Part shown: positions 19,135-30,117 of the stretch, piece by piece
Numbering within the stretch: the first letter of the stretch is position 1
Layout: each line of letters starts with the position of its first letter
Program-made: the position numbers and the translations under genes
The notes under the pieces: generated by a model
What the model saw: the letters and a program-made list of their open reading frames with translations, nothing else
What the model was told of the DNA's origin: nothing
Databases searched by the model: none
From: Chroococcidiopsis sp. TS-821
GTDB lineage: Bacteria; Cyanobacteriota; Cyanobacteriia; Cyanobacteriales; Chroococcidiopsidaceae
Direction: 5' to 3'
DNA: 64,000 nucleotides
Assembly: GCF_002939305.1 (NCBI RefSeq)
Contig: NZ_MVDI01000013.1
Location: 50,614 to 114,613 of the forward strand

Positions 19135-19719
19135 GTGACTTTATTAGCACTTAAATTTCTCGCCCCTGAGCATCTCAAAGCCTTGCTAGAGCTAGACCAA
19201 GCGTGCTTTGGCGGTCTTTGGACATTGGAAGCCTACCAACGCGAGTTAGACAGTCCTAACAGCGATTTGATCGGTTTAATTAATCCGTTTGATCCCCAGT
19301 CATTACTGGGGATGGGTTGTGTTTGGGCAATTCTTGAAGAAGCTCATATTACCATTTTGGCGGTGCATCCGCAATACCAACGCCAAGGATTCGGTCAAGC
19401 GCTACTTTACGGACTATTATCTGTAGCTGAAGAACGCGGCTTAGAACGCGCTACTTTAGAAGTTAGAGTTTCTAACAGTGTGGCGATCGCGCTATATCAA
19501 AAATTCGGTTTCAAAACTGCTGGACGCCGGAAACGTTACTACAAAGATACAGGAGAAGATGCTCTAATTCTTTGGCATGGTGGTTTAGCGCAACCCGAAT
19601 TTCCTCAGATTTTAGCGCGTTGGGAAGCGCAAACGCGAACTCGCCTCGCCCGCTGCGGCTGGGAGCTACAAATTGCTTTATGCGGACATTCCGCGGATTC
19701 ACCCTTGACAAAAAAATAA
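19135..19719 (+). CDS. rimI: Ribosomal protein S18-alanine N-acetyltransferase
   Basis: 194 residues starting at GTG. A GNAT fold with ILAVHPQYQRQGFGQALLYGL (acetyl-CoA pyrophosphate loop) and the RimI-typical LEVRVSNSVAIALYQKFGF and GRRKRYYKDTGEDALILW. The family acetylates N-terminal alanine, classically of ribosomal protein S18. The chain has a ~40-residue C-terminal extension beyond the domain. Divergently arranged with lysA; the two starts are about 60 bp apart. Confidence 0.9.
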   Translation: MTLLALKFLAPEHLKALLELDQACFGGLWTLEAYQRELDSPNSDLIGLINPFDPQSLLGMGCVWAILEEAHITILAVHPQYQRQGFGQALLYGLLSVAEERGLERATLEVRVSNSVAIALYQKFGFKTAGRRKRYYKDTGEDALILWHGGLAQPEFPQILARWEAQTRTRLARCGWELQIALCGHSADSPLTKK

Positions 19720-19998
19720 ATTTTTGCTAAAAAACTACTCTTGGAGCTTAACGCTAATAAAGGCAACTATTCAGAAACAAACTTCTTTGAGTTAGGCTTG
19801 TTGTCGAGGTTTTTTACTGTTAGATAAAATTTTGAGCTAGGTGCTTTCAGGGAACCTGACACAAAAGTTGTAAAAAGTGCAAATCTTCCCAAAAAAAGAG
19901 GGAAAACCGTGCTGTAGTTTGTATCATAATTTGACAGCCGGACATGAAGCCTATGCTAAAATCAGCGTACCGGCACGACTCAGGTATGGAAGAACGCC

Positions 19999-22479
19999 AT
20001 GTTTGAACGCTTCACAGAAAAAGCTATTAAAGTGATCATGCTGGCCCAGGAAGAAGCTCGCCGCCTGGGTCACAACTTCGTAGGTACAGAGCAGATCCTC
20101 CTGGGTCTGATAGGGGAAGGAACAGGGGTAGCGGCTAAGGTGCTGAAATCTATGGGCGTCAACCTGAAAGACGCTCGGATTGAAGTCGAAAAAATTATTG
20201 GTCGAGGCTCTGGCTTTGTGGCAGTGGAAATTCCGTTTACCCCACGGGCAAAGCGAGTTCTGGAACTTTCTCTAGAAGAAGCACGCCAGCTAGGACATAA
20301 CTATATTGGTACCGAGCACTTGCTACTCGGCTTAATCCGCGAGGGAGAAGGCGTTGCAGCAAGAGTACTAGAAAACTTAGGAGTTGATTTATCAAAAGTA
20401 CGCACGCAAGTGATTCGGATGTTAGGAGAAACCGCTGAGGTATCAGCAGGAACTTCGCAATCCGGTCGCACCAAAACTCCAACACTCGATGAGTTTGGCT
20501 CGAACCTAACTCAGATGGCAGCCGAGGGTAAACTCGATCCTGTTGTTGGTCGTGCAAAAGAAATCGAGCGAGTTATTCAAATTTTAGGTCGTCGGACTAA
20601 GAATAATCCGGTATTAATTGGGGAACCTGGTGTAGGTAAAACCGCGATCGCTGAAGGTTTAGCGTCACGGATTGCCAACAAAGACATTCCCGACATCCTC
20701 GAAGAAAAGCGCGTCGTCACTCTCGATATCGGCTTGCTCGTCGCAGGTACGAAGTATCGCGGCGAATTTGAAGAGCGCCTAAAGAAAATCATGGATGAAA
20801 TCCGTTCGGCAGGGAACGTGATTCTAGTGATTGACGAGGTGCATACGCTGATTGGTGCGGGTGCAGCTGAAGGTGCGATCGACGCAGCAAATATCCTCAA
20901 ACCTGCCTTGGCACGAGGTGAGTTGCAGTGTATCGGTGCAACAACACTAGATGAATACCGCAAACACATCGAGCGCGACGCAGCACTAGAACGCAGATTC
21001 CAACCAGTAATGGTGGGCGAACCTTCAGTAGACGAAACAATCGAAATTTTGTACGGTCTACGCGAACGTTACGAGCAACACCACAAACTCAAAATCTCGG
21101 ATGAAGCACTCGTTGCTGCGGCGAAACTTTCTGACCGTTATATCAGCGATCGCTATTTACCAGATAAAGCCATCGACTTGATTGACGAAGCAGGTTCTAG
21201 GGTTCGTTTGATTAACTCGCAACTTCCTCCCGCAGCCAAAGAGCTTGACAAAGAACTGCGTCAAGTCCTCAAAGAAAAAGACGATGCAGTAAGATCGCAA
21301 GACTTCGACCGCGCGGGCGAACTCCGCGATCGCGAGATGGAAATCAAAGCCGAAATTCGGGCGATCGCGCAAAGCAAAACCAATAGCAACCGCGAAGGAG
21401 ACAGTGACTCTCCAGTGGTGACAGAAGAAGATATCGCGCAAATCGTTGCTTCTTGGACAGGCGTACCTGTCAACAAACTCACCGAAACCGAATCTGAGAA
21501 GCTGTTGCACATGGAAGATACCTTGCATCAGCGACTCATCGGTCAAGAAGATGCCGTCAAGGCAGTTTCCAAAGCAATTCGACGCGCCAGAGTTGGTTTG
21601 AAAAACCCCAACCGTCCAATCGCAAGCTTTATCTTCTCTGGACCTACAGGTGTTGGTAAAACTGAGTTAACAAAGGCGTTAGCAGCTTACTTCTTTGGTT
21701 CCGAAGAAGCGATGATCCGTTTGGATATGTCGGAATACATGGAACGCCACACCGTCAGTAAACTTATCGGTTCGCCTCCGGGATACGTTGGTTACAACGA
21801 AGGCGGTCAATTAACCGAAGCGGTACGCCGCAGACCATACACCGTAGTCCTATTCGACGAAATCGAAAAAGCACATCCCGATGTCTTCAACATGCTGCTG
21901 CAAATCCTTGAAGACGGTCGCTTAACCGATGCGAAAGGTCGCACTGTAGACTTTAAGAATACGCTACTGATCTTGACCTCGAACATTGGTTCTAAAGTGA
22001 TTGAAAAAGGTGGTGGTGGTTTAGGCTTTGAATTTGCCGAGAACCAAGCCGAAGCGCAATACAATCGCATTCGTTCCTTGGTTAATGAAGAACTCAAACA
22101 GTACTTCCGTCCAGAGTTCTTGAACCGCTTGGATGAAATTATTGTCTTCCGTCAATTAACCAAAGACGAAGTCAAGCAAATCTCAGATATCCTCCTCAAG
22201 GAAGTGTTTGCACGCTTAACTGAGAAGGGAATTACGCTAGAAGTCACAGAACGCTTCAAGGATCGCTTAGTAGAAGAAGGATACAATCCAAGCTACGGTG
22301 CAAGACCATTACGTCGAGCAATTATGCGCTTACTTGAAGATAGTCTTGCCGAAGAGATCTTGTCTGGACGCATCAAGGACGGTGACACGGCGGTTGTTGA
22401 TGTTGACGAGACAGGGAACGTCAAAGTGCTGGCTGAACAGCGGCGGGAATTATTACCTCAAGCTGTAGAACAGTCGTAA
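19999..22479 (+). CDS. clpC: ATP-dependent Clp protease ATP-binding subunit ClpC
   Basis: 826 residues, the Hsp100 unfoldase that feeds ClpP/R. Two ClpN repeats (about 1-145), AAA+ module 1 with Walker A GEPGVGKT (~208-215), a coiled M-domain with a UVR motif (~420-460), AAA+ module 2 with GPTGVGKT (~548-555), and the IGF-like ClpP-docking region replaced by the cyanobacterial loop around GGGGLGFEF. Full length, typical of the essential cyanobacterial ClpC. Its N-domain pair closely resembles that of the ArsR-ClpN protein at 51374-52228. Followed by a strong terminator. Confidence 0.97.
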   Translation: MFERFTEKAIKVIMLAQEEARRLGHNFVGTEQILLGLIGEGTGVAAKVLKSMGVNLKDARIEVEKIIGRGSGFVAVEIPFTPRAKRVLELSLEEARQLGHNYIGTEHLLLGLIREGEGVAARVLENLGVDLSKVRTQVIRMLGETAEVSAGTSQSGRTKTPTLDEFGSNLTQMAAEGKLDPVVGRAKEIERVIQILGRRTKNNPVLIGEPGVGKTAIAEGLASRIANKDIPDILEEKRVVTLDIGLLVAGTKYRGEFEERLKKIMDEIRSAGNVILVIDEVHTLIGAGAAEGAIDAANILKPALARGELQCIGATTLDEYRKHIERDAALERRFQPVMVGEPSVDETIEILYGLRERYEQHHKLKISDEALVAAAKLSDRYISDRYLPDKAIDLIDEAGSRVRLINSQLPPAAKELDKELRQVLKEKDDAVRSQDFDRAGELRDREMEIKAEIRAIAQSKTNSNREGDSDSPVVTEEDIAQIVASWTGVPVNKLTETESEKLLHMEDTLHQRLIGQEDAVKAVSKAIRRARVGLKNPNRPIASFIFSGPTGVGKTELTKALAAYFFGSEEAMIRLDMSEYMERHTVSKLIGSPPGYVGYNEGGQLTEAVRRRPYTVVLFDEIEKAHPDVFNMLLQILEDGRLTDAKGRTVDFKNTLLILTSNIGSKVIEKGGGGLGFEFAENQAEAQYNRIRSLVNEELKQYFRPEFLNRLDEIIVFRQLTKDEVKQISDILLKEVFARLTEKGITLEVTERFKDRLVEEGYNPSYGARPLRRAIMRLLEDSLAEEILSGRIKDGDTAVVDVDETGNVKVLAEQRRELLPQAVEQS

Positions 22480-22501
22480 ATCGTCGGTTTTATAAAGATT
22501 C

Positions 22502-22536
22502 AACGGTAGAGATGAGTACACTCTCTACCGTTTTTT
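22502..22536 (+). terminator. Rho-independent terminator of clpC
   Basis: An 11-bp perfect stem (AACGGTAGAGA with TCTCTACCGTT), 9-nt loop and a T6 tract, 22 bp after the clpC stop. Confidence 0.93.
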
Positions 22537-22644
22537 AGTATTAATGTTGCTTCAGGAGCACTGACCAGAGTAAAATCCCGATCCCTGCTATACTTGTGAA
22601 ATCAATACATCAGACAGAGGTTAAAGCCTACTGTAATCTGTTCG

Positions 22645-24054
22645 CTAGACAACTCCTACTAGCCAGTTAACCAAGCTGAAATAAATTAATAGCCCTAAAA
22701 AGTCTTTGATCGTTGTCAAGAAAGGATCGGCACCAGTAGCATGGTCAAATCCAAATCGCAACAATATCCAAGGTAGTATTGCTCCTAATACAGCTCCCAG
22801 CAGGACAACTGCAAATAGTGCTAGTCCCACAGCTATTCCTAACTGCGGTACATCATTGGGCAAACCTTGCCAGAAATAGGCAATTGCCCCCGCGGCAATG
22901 CCTAATACTAGACCAATTAAAGCACCAATGGTTGCTTCTCGTGCTAGATAAGGTAAAAAGCGTTGAGCATTAATTTGTCGCCAGGCTAGACCCCGTGCAA
23001 AAATTGTGGTGGATTGAGTTCCCACATTACCGCCCATATCCATCACTAGCGGAATAAAAATAGCGGCTGCTACCACCGCTTCCAAAGTTTCCTCAAATTG
23101 ATCGATCACCCCACCTACCAGAAAACCCCCAATGAGGGTGATGATTAAAAACAACAGCCGCAGTCGAATCGCATACCAAATCGGTCCACTTACTAGTCGC
23201 TGACTCCAAACGCGATCGCGTCCTTGGAGATTACTACCGACTCCTGCCTTAGAGTAAGCTGCCTCGGTTGCTTCTTCATCGATCAGATCGATAATGTCAT
23301 CAAAGGTGATCGCTCCTACTAGCCGTCCTTCGCGATCGACAACTGGAATGGCAGGTAAGTCGGAGTCTTTCATGACTTGAGCAGCATGAACTTCGCGATC
23401 GATAACTCGAACAGCAGTGTTTCCTTCGATCAGTGCTTCAACCGAAGTATCTGGATGAGCCTTGACTAGCGTTGCTAACCAAACATAGCCTTGATAAAAT
23501 CGTTCAGGATTAATGACAAAAACTACTTGCAGCTCATCCGCTCGCAGTTTTGAGTTGCGGACAGCATTCACTGCATCTCCCGCTGACGTGTAGCTGCGGA
23601 CAGCTAAATAACGAGGACTCATTAACCGCCCAGCACTGCGTTCTGGATAGCCTAACAGCGCGTTTACACTTTCACGGGAATCTGGGCTAAGGTCTGCAAT
23701 CAATCGCTTGGTTACCTTGGCAGGCAGTTCTTCTAACAATTGCACTCGGTCATCTGGATCGAGAGACTCGATCATGTCTCTACTTTCAGGAGCCTCCATT
23801 GCCTGAATTAGGTCTGCCTGTTCGTCAGGATTAAGATTCTCAAAGACTTCAATCGCCTTATTTTTATCCAGTAACCGAAAGGCAAGTACTCGCTTTCTAT
23901 AATCAATCTCATTGAGTGAACGCGCTAAGTCAACACTACTCATTTGATTGATAGTCTGCTTAGTTGACTCAACTGAGGATTGCTCTAATAGTTGGTCTAG
24001 AATGTTACTCCGCATCGCCGCACTTCTTTTTTGTTTTGCAAAAAGTTTCTTCAA
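22645..24054 (-). CDS. mgtE: Magnesium transporter MgtE
   Basis: 469 residues with the full MgtE layout: N-domain of helical repeats (~20-145), two CBS domains (~150-270) that sense cytosolic Mg2+, a connecting helix, and five membrane helices from ~300. The pore signature is present (MDMGGNVGTQSTTIFARGLA). A second, shorter homologue lacking CBS domains is at 34399-35364. The start may be ATG 24054 or an internal Met 13 codons later; either keeps the whole N-domain. Confidence 0.95.
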   Translation of the reverse strand: MKKLFAKQKRSAAMRSNILDQLLEQSSVESTKQTINQMSSVDLARSLNEIDYRKRVLAFRLLDKNKAIEVFENLNPDEQADLIQAMEAPESRDMIESLDPDDRVQLLEELPAKVTKRLIADLSPDSRESVNALLGYPERSAGRLMSPRYLAVRSYTSAGDAVNAVRNSKLRADELQVVFVINPERFYQGYVWLATLVKAHPDTSVEALIEGNTAVRVIDREVHAAQVMKDSDLPAIPVVDREGRLVGAITFDDIIDLIDEEATEAAYSKAGVGSNLQGRDRVWSQRLVSGPIWYAIRLRLLFLIITLIGGFLVGGVIDQFEETLEAVVAAAIFIPLVMDMGGNVGTQSTTIFARGLAWRQINAQRFLPYLAREATIGALIGLVLGIAAGAIAYFWQGLPNDVPQLGIAVGLALFAVVLLGAVLGAILPWILLRFGFDHATGADPFLTTIKDFLGLLIYFSLVNWLVGVV

Positions 24055-24712
24055 TTTTTTTTGATGTTATCAGCCAATACTGTAATAAGCAAACAACATA
24101 TTTGGTATTTTGCTTATTAAGATAGCTCTATGTAATGTTAGATTTTGGCTTTAGAAAATTTAGAAATTCCTTGACAGTAAAATTAAGTTTAGGTTAAGAA
24201 TCTCAAGACTCTTAATTAAGAGAGACGCACGTAGTTAAAGCTAACTGCCAAAACATTAACGATGCACTGCGAATCATTAGAAAACAAGCAACATATAACT
24301 TGACAACTTCAAGTAATCGATTTATCAATCCGTACAAAAAATAGATAATTATACTCAAATTTTATATCTCATACGAAAGGTAGAGTTGTGCTATTTCTTT
24401 GTGTTGCTCTTTTGCTAATTTTAGACTCCTTGAAAATCACGCGAAAAGCTGTCCTCGATTTTCTTGAACCAATTATTAAGTAGAGCGTATCAAGGGATTT
24501 TGTTTAAATAAAGTGCATTAACACTGATTATGGTTAAAGCTAATGAGTTGTTCGTTTTAGTAGCATTCAATCAGGGAAACTATCAGAACGATCGACAATT
24601 AACCATCAACACAAATAAAAAGTGCAAATAGAAAGCGATTGCTGGCTTAAGCTTATGGTAAAGAGTATCTTGCAGCGGGATAATATCAACGTTCTGGGTC
24701 GCGGTTGTTAGA
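24055..24712. other. Intergenic region upstream of mgtE
   Basis: About 660 bp, AT-rich, no open frame of note. It should contain the mgtE promoter. I looked for an M-box-like Mg2+ riboswitch in the minus-strand leader and could not recognise one by eye. The distal half merges into decayed coding sequence. Confidence 0.45.
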
Positions 24713-24900
24713 CGTTGATTTTTGCGCGCCGTTTTGGTACAGATCAAACTGCGTTGTTAGCACTCATTTTATTAACTGTTTGCGGAAGTTTACCCTTGCA
24801 AATAGAGCAAACGCTGCTCGTTAGTGCGATTATCTTCCTCGTTGGTATATCCTCTAGCGTTTCCAGCTTCCCTAACTACGACTACCCCTGCACTATTTAG
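24713..24900 (+). pseudogene. MFS transporter fragment (CynX/NimT-like)
   Basis: A ~60-codon piece reading ARRFGTDQTALLALILLTVCG then a hydrophobic helix and FLVGIS, resembling the third-fourth helix region of CynX/NimT-type MFS carriers, where RFGTERALL and a GIAIA-type helix occur. Nothing of the rest of a ~400-residue carrier is found around it. Identification is by resemblance and is tentative. Confidence 0.4.
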
Positions 24901-24936
24901 TGATGTTAGTAATGCACTAGCGCAAAACCGGTGTCT

Positions 24937-25562
24937 TTACATACTTTGCAATCTTTAGTTTATCACGCAGATATTGCAAATAATGGGTTAGAAATTTTAG
25001 ACAGTCTACGTCGTCAGAATAATGATGTCGTGCTTGATCGTGGATGTGCAAATGCCGAAAATGGGCGGTTTGACGACAACGCGTCAGATTTTTCAAGAGT
25101 TTGGAGCACAAACTACGTCCGAGAATTATTGCAATGACTGCGAATGCGATGCAAGAAGAAAAGGAAGAATGCCTTGCCGCTGGTATGAATGATTACATTA
25201 GTAAGCCGCTCCAAGTTGAAGAACTCATGCAAGCGCTACTGAAAGTGTCAAAGTCGCATACTTCTTTTTTGCTGAATTATCTGAGGCAACCTTCTAGAGT
25301 AAATGGCAAGTGCAAGCAAAAGTGACATACCACTGCACTGCGTCAAGCTGCGCATACACTTAAATCAAGTAGCGCTATGCTGGGAGCAATGACTCTCGCA
25401 CAACAAAGTCAAGAACTAGAAACAATAAGTAAAAACAGAAATCTGAGTGAGATATTATCCAAAGTAAAGCAAATTATTGCTGAGTTTACTAGAGTCCAAG
25501 CTGCGCTGCAAGCTGAACTTCAAAGAGATCGGGAAAACATAGACATACAAACGTGCGATTAA
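24937..25562 (+). pseudogene. C-terminal fragment of a hybrid sensor kinase (REC + Hpt), frameshifted
   Basis: Pieces in several frames read as one ancestral protein. ANNGLEILDSLRRQNNDVVL and a degraded DVQMPKMGG-type segment come from a receiver domain. Then [20 protein letters not shown] and [22 protein letters not shown] finish it. Another frame gives TALRQAAHTLKSSSAMLGAM, an Hpt domain with its phosphoryl-accepting His. Frameshifts near 25080 and a stop at 25323-25325 separate the parts. No kinase core remains upstream. It lies just before an intact phosphorelay operon. Confidence 0.85.
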
Positions 25563-25598
25563 GATTAAAACATAAAGCATCGCAATCCAAAGTTTACG

Positions 25599-25616
25599 CC
25601 CTGACCTCCGACCCCC
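25599..25616. repeat. CTGACCC-type short repeat
   Basis: ccctgacctccgaccccc, 18 bp before the start of the histidine kinase gene. Confidence 0.5.
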
Positions 25617-25634
25617 GATTCCTTCTTTCTAGAT

Positions 25635-27719
25635 ATGAATACTACCGATCTCGAACAAGATCCGCCGCTCGTCCTCATTGTGGATGACGAGAAATTTACG
25701 CGGTTGCAACTTCGACTGGCAATGGAACAAGTCGGCTACCGAGTGGTGGAAACGAGTAATGGTGAAGAGGCGTTAGCCGCGTACGCGCAAGTACAGCCCG
25801 ACATTATCCTACTTGATGCCTTGATGCCCAAGATGGACGGATTTACGTGTAGTAGAGCATTACAAATGCTTCCTGGAGGCGATCGCACGCCAATTTTAAT
25901 GATTACTGCTTTAGAAGATCGAGAGTCGGTCGATCGCGCTTTTGCAGCAGGAGCTACTGACTATATCACAAAACCAATTCACTGGGCTGTACTGCGGCAG
26001 CGAGTGTATCGTTTATTACAAGCAAGTCGAGCAACCGAAAAATTACGACAACAGACAGAACGCGCGCGCGCAAGCGAAGAAAGACTGCGGATAGCTTTAG
26101 ATGCTGCGCATATGGGAACTTGGGATTGGGATTTACTCAATAACAAGATTTCGTATTCGGCTACCGCAGCAGCTAATCTTGGAGTTGCGGAGAACGCGAC
26201 GGTTGACACCTACGAAAGTTTTTTAAAAAGCGTTCATCCTGAAGATCGCCAAGTTGTAGAACAAGTCATCAATAGTGCGATCGCACAGCAAACCGACTAC
26301 GACGTTGAATTTCGCGTAGTTTGGGCAGATGGTAGCGTTCATTGGATTGCGGCGCGAGGTCAAGTTTACTACAACGAGACAGGGACAGCGATTCAGATGA
26401 CGGGAATTAATATGGATATTACCGATCGCAAACACGCTGAAACTGAATTACAACGGCAAATATTGCGATCGCAGCTATTTGCAGATATCGCGCTCAAAGT
26501 TCGGCGATCCTTGCACATCGAGGAAATTTTACAAACGACGGTAACTGAAGTGCAAAGACTATTGCAGTGCGATCGCGTTGTCTTGTTTCAACTGTCGTCG
26601 GACGGTTCGGGTAAAGTTGTTAAAGAAGAAGTTGTTCCAGGATGTACAGCAATTATTGGGCGCAACCTCCACGATCCTTGCTTTGAAAAACAATACCTAG
26701 ATAAATATATTCACGGGCATATTAGTTGTGTTGCAGACATTTATAACTCCGACATTCAAGAGTGCTACATCGACTTTTTGAAACAATTTCAAGTTGTCGC
26801 TAATTTAGTTGTGCCAATTTTTATCAAAGAAAAACTGTGGGGTTTACTCATTGCGCATCAGTGCGATCGCCCGCGACAGTGGAGTCAATTTGAAGTTGAT
26901 CTGTTGCGACAACTCAGCGATCAAATTGGCATTGCTTTAGCCCAAGCGCAACTCCTCGCAGACGAAACGCGCCAACGTCAAGAACTAACGCGCGCGAATG
27001 CAGAGCTACAACAGTTTGCGTCAGTTGCGTCGCACGATCTTCAAGAACCATTACGTAAGATTCAAGCTTTCGGTAATCGATTGAAAGTCATGTACGGTGA
27101 CGTACTCAACGACCAAGGGCGCGATTATCTCGAACGAATGCAAAACGCTGCGCAGCGGATGCAAGCTTTAATCGATGACTTACTCACGCTTTCGCGGATC
27201 GCAACCCGCGCCCAACCGTTCGTCCCTGTGAATCTCACGCAGATCGCACGAGAAGTATTATCTGATTTAGAAATCCTCATCCAGCAAACCAACGGGCGCG
27301 TCATGCTGTGCGAATTACCCACAATTGATGCTGACGCGTTGCAAATGCGGCAGTTGTTACAAAATTTAATTGGTAATGCGTTAAAGTTCCATCAACCAGA
27401 GCAGCCACCAATTGTGAAGATTTATAGCCAAACGCTTGCAGATTGGCAAAGCAGCGAAGATGAAGAATCGCTAGATGCTAAGTGTGAAATTATTATAGAA
27501 GATAACGGTATAGGTTTTGACGAAAAATATCTCGACCGGATCTTTAACGTTTTTCAACGACTACATAGTCGCAGCGAGTACGAAGGAACGGGCATGGGTT
27601 TAGCAATCTGCCGGAAAATCGCCGAACGTCATGGCGGTAGCATTACAGCAACCAGTAAGCCGATGCAAGGAGCAAAATTTATTGTCACACTGCCCATCAA
27701 ACATAATCGAGGAGATTGA
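25635..27719 (+). CDS. Histidine kinase with N-terminal receiver, PAS and GAF domains
   Basis: 694 residues. REC domain (~10-130, phospho-acceptor Asp61 in DIILLDALMPKMDG), PAS/PAC (~150-275), a phytochrome-type GAF (~290-445), HisKA with His ~467 in ASVASHDLQEPLRK, and HATPase_c ending GTGMGLAICRKIAERHGG. The GAF lacks an obvious conserved bilin-binding Cys-His pair, so the stimulus is unknown. No membrane segment: a cytosolic sensor. First gene of a tight three-gene operon, with a 6-bp gap to the next gene. Confidence 0.93.
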   Translation: MNTTDLEQDPPLVLIVDDEKFTRLQLRLAMEQVGYRVVETSNGEEALAAYAQVQPDIILLDALMPKMDGFTCSRALQMLPGGDRTPILMITALEDRESVDRAFAAGATDYITKPIHWAVLRQRVYRLLQASRATEKLRQQTERARASEERLRIALDAAHMGTWDWDLLNNKISYSATAAANLGVAENATVDTYESFLKSVHPEDRQVVEQVINSAIAQQTDYDVEFRVVWADGSVHWIAARGQVYYNETGTAIQMTGINMDITDRKHAETELQRQILRSQLFADIALKVRRSLHIEEILQTTVTEVQRLLQCDRVVLFQLSSDGSGKVVKEEVVPGCTAIIGRNLHDPCFEKQYLDKYIHGHISCVADIYNSDIQECYIDFLKQFQVVANLVVPIFIKEKLWGLLIAHQCDRPRQWSQFEVDLLRQLSDQIGIALAQAQLLADETRQRQELTRANAELQQFASVASHDLQEPLRKIQAFGNRLKVMYGDVLNDQGRDYLERMQNAAQRMQALIDDLLTLSRIATRAQPFVPVNLTQIAREVLSDLEILIQQTNGRVMLCELPTIDADALQMRQLLQNLIGNALKFHQPEQPPIVKIYSQTLADWQSSEDEESLDAKCEIIIEDNGIGFDEKYLDRIFNVFQRLHSRSEYEGTGMGLAICRKIAERHGGSITATSKPMQGAKFIVTLPIKHNRGD

Positions 27720-27725
27720 ATATCA

Positions 27726-28196
27726 GTGAGGAGGCGTCGCACACCCGTCACAATCTTAATGGCTGATGATGATGAGGACGACTGTATGCTAGCACGCGAG
27801 GCGTTTTCAGAAAGTCGATTGGCAAACGACCTGCACTTTGTGCGAGATGGCGAAGAGCTAATGGATTATTTGCATCAACGCGGCAGATACGCTGCGGCAA
27901 ATAGCGCACCTCGTCCTGGGTTAATTTTACTTGATTTGAATATGCCGCGAAAAGACGGTCGCGAGGCACTCAAAGAAATTAAGGCTGACCCAAATTTAAG
28001 ACAGATTCCTGTTGTTGTCCTGACAACATCAAAAGCCGAAGAAGATATTTATCGCAGCTACGATCTAGGTGCGAACTCATTTATTACGAAACCAGTAACT
28101 TTTGCCTCGTTAGTCGAGGTAATGCGAACCATAGGTAAATACTGGTTTGAAATTGTGGAATTACCGATAGAAGGCGCGGGAGATAGGCATGGATAA
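27726..28196 (+). CDS. Single-domain response regulator (Rcp1-like)
   Basis: 156 residues, a stand-alone receiver. Acidic pocket ADDDEDD near residue 13, phospho-Asp70 in LILLDLNMPRKDG, Thr/Ser switch in VVLTTSKAEED and Lys in ITKPV. The extended loop and the C-terminal FASLVEVMRTIGKYWFEIV are typical of Rcp1/CheY-like partners of phytochrome-type kinases, matching the upstream GAF kinase with its phytochrome-like HisKA. Start is GTG with a GGAGA about 12 nt upstream. Overlaps the next gene by 8 bp. Confidence 0.92.
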   Translation: MRRRRTPVTILMADDDEDDCMLAREAFSESRLANDLHFVRDGEELMDYLHQRGRYAAANSAPRPGLILLDLNMPRKDGREALKEIKADPNLRQIPVVVLTTSKAEEDIYRSYDLGANSFITKPVTFASLVEVMRTIGKYWFEIVELPIEGAGDRHG

Positions 28197-30117
28197 TCGA
28201 CCAATCCGAGTACTCCTCGTGGATGATGACGAAGATGATTATGTCCTCACGCGTGATTGGTTTTCAGACCAAGGCAGCAGCTTTGAGCTAGAGTGGGTGG
28301 CAAGTTATGATGCGGCATTAGCAGCGATCGCGCAAAATCGGCACGATGTTTATCTTCTCGATTATCGGTTAGGCGATCGCAATGGCTTGGAACTGTTGCG
28401 CGCAGCGATGCAAGCTGGCTGTACTGCACCGATGATTCTCCTGACTGGGCAAGGCGATCGCGAAATCGACGTCGAAGCTATGAAAGCTGGTGCAGCCGAT
28501 TATCTTGAAAAAAGTCAAATTACCGCCTATGCTTTAGAACGTTCGATCCGCTACGCACTCGAACGCAAACGCACCGAACAAAAAATCCACGAACAAGCAG
28601 CATTACTCGATGTTGCTACTGATGCAATTAGCGTCCAAGCGTTAGATAGCACAATTTTATTTTGGAACAAAGGCGCAGAAAGATTATACGGCTGGACAGC
28701 TGCAGAAGCGTTGGGGAAAAAAGCCAGCGAACTATTGTATTTAGATGTTCCAGCGCAACTAGCGATCGCGCAGAAAATTGTTCTTGCGCAAGGCGAATGG
28801 CGCGGACAGTTATCGCAAGTGACTAAAACTGGTGCAGAAGTCATCGTCGAAAGTCGTTGGACACTGGTGCGTAATGAACAAGGACAACCGAAATCAATTC
28901 TGGTCGTCAATACCGATATCACTGAAAAAAAACAATTAGAAGCTCAATTCTTGCGCGCGCAACGTATGGAAAGCCTCGGTACGCTGGCAAGTGGCATCGC
29001 GCATGACCTTAACAATATCCTCGCACCCATCTTAATGACGGCTCAACTGTTGGAAACGCAACTCCACGACGAACGCAGTCAACGACTCTTACCTATACTC
29101 GTAAACAATGCCAAACGCGGTGCAGCATTAGTCAAACAAGTGCTATCTTTTGCCAAAGGGCTGGAAGGAAAACGCAGCATTTTACAACTGCGGCACATTA
29201 TATCAGAAATTAAGCAAATTACAAAAGAAACTTTTCCCAAGTCGATTGAAATTTGCATCGATGTGCCCCAATCGCTGTGGACGGTTTCGGGCGATGCAAC
29301 GCAGTTACATCAGGTATTAATGAATCTATGCGTGAATGCGCGAGATGCCATGCAAGAAGGTGGTACGTTGACAATTTCAGCAGAAAATTTAGAAGTCGAT
29401 CAAAGTTACGTGCGCAAACATCTTGATGCTAAGGTGGGGTCTTACGTTGTCATTACTGTTGCAGATACAGGATGTGGCATTCCACCTGAAATCATGGATC
29501 GCATTTTTGAGCCATTTTTCACCACAAAAGGAATTGGTAAAGGAACAGGATTAGGACTTTCGACAGTTCTGGGGATTGTGAAAAGTCATGGCGGGTTTAT
29601 TAATGTAGAAAGTGAAATTGGCAAAGGAACGCGATTTCAGATTTATTTACCAGCAGTAGAAGCAGTAGAAGCACTTGAGGTAGAGGATTTGGATCTGCCG
29701 CAAGGGCATGGAGAATTAATCTTAATCGTTGATGATGAAGCACCAATTCGCGAAACAACAAAAACTTCCCTCGAAACTTATAATTATCGCGCGGTGACTG
29801 CGAGTAATGGCATTGAAGCAGTTGCTTTATATGCAGAATATCGCGATGAAGTCAGTGTCGTGATTACTGATATGCTGATGCCTGCGATGGATGGTCCGAC
29901 AACAATCCGCACGCTACAAAAAATGAATCCGATGGTGAAAGTAATTGCAGTGAGCGGATTAGCGTCTAAAGATAAAATAAATACGGTGGCGGCGGCGGGA
30001 GTCAAAAGTTTCTTGTCTAAGCCATTTACAACACAAGAATTACTACAAACAATCGATGGAATTTTGCACCCAAATAAGCGGGTGAGTAGCACAACGCAAT
30101 TATCCACGCCTCTTTAA
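28189..30117 (+). CDS. Hybrid histidine kinase (REC-PAS-HisKA-HATPase-REC)
   Basis: 642 residues. N-terminal REC (Asp58 in [14 protein letters not shown]), PAS/PAC (~130-245), HisKA with His272 in [17 protein letters not shown], HATPase_c ([18 protein letters not shown]), and a C-terminal REC with Asp561 in [13 protein letters not shown]. The kinase core is of the HDLNN class, unlike that of the first kinase. No output DNA-binding domain exists in the operon, so the final target lies elsewhere. Its stop shares 4 bp (TTAA) with the convergent pyrB stop. Confidence 0.93.
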   Translation: MDNRPIRVLLVDDDEDDYVLTRDWFSDQGSSFELEWVASYDAALAAIAQNRHDVYLLDYRLGDRNGLELLRAAMQAGCTAPMILLTGQGDREIDVEAMKAGAADYLEKSQITAYALERSIRYALERKRTEQKIHEQAALLDVATDAISVQALDSTILFWNKGAERLYGWTAAEALGKKASELLYLDVPAQLAIAQKIVLAQGEWRGQLSQVTKTGAEVIVESRWTLVRNEQGQPKSILVVNTDITEKKQLEAQFLRAQRMESLGTLASGIAHDLNNILAPILMTAQLLETQLHDERSQRLLPILVNNAKRGAALVKQVLSFAKGLEGKRSILQLRHIISEIKQITKETFPKSIEICIDVPQSLWTVSGDATQLHQVLMNLCVNARDAMQEGGTLTISAENLEVDQSYVRKHLDAKVGSYVVITVADTGCGIPPEIMDRIFEPFFTTKGIGKGTGLGLSTVLGIVKSHGGFINVESEIGKGTRFQIYLPAVEAVEALEVEDLDLPQGHGELILIVDDEAPIRETTKTSLETYNYRAVTASNGIEAVALYAEYRDEVSVVITDMLMPAMDGPTTIRTLQKMNPMVKVIAVSGLASKDKINTVAAAGVKSFLSKPFTTQELLQTIDGILHPNKRVSSTTQLSTPL

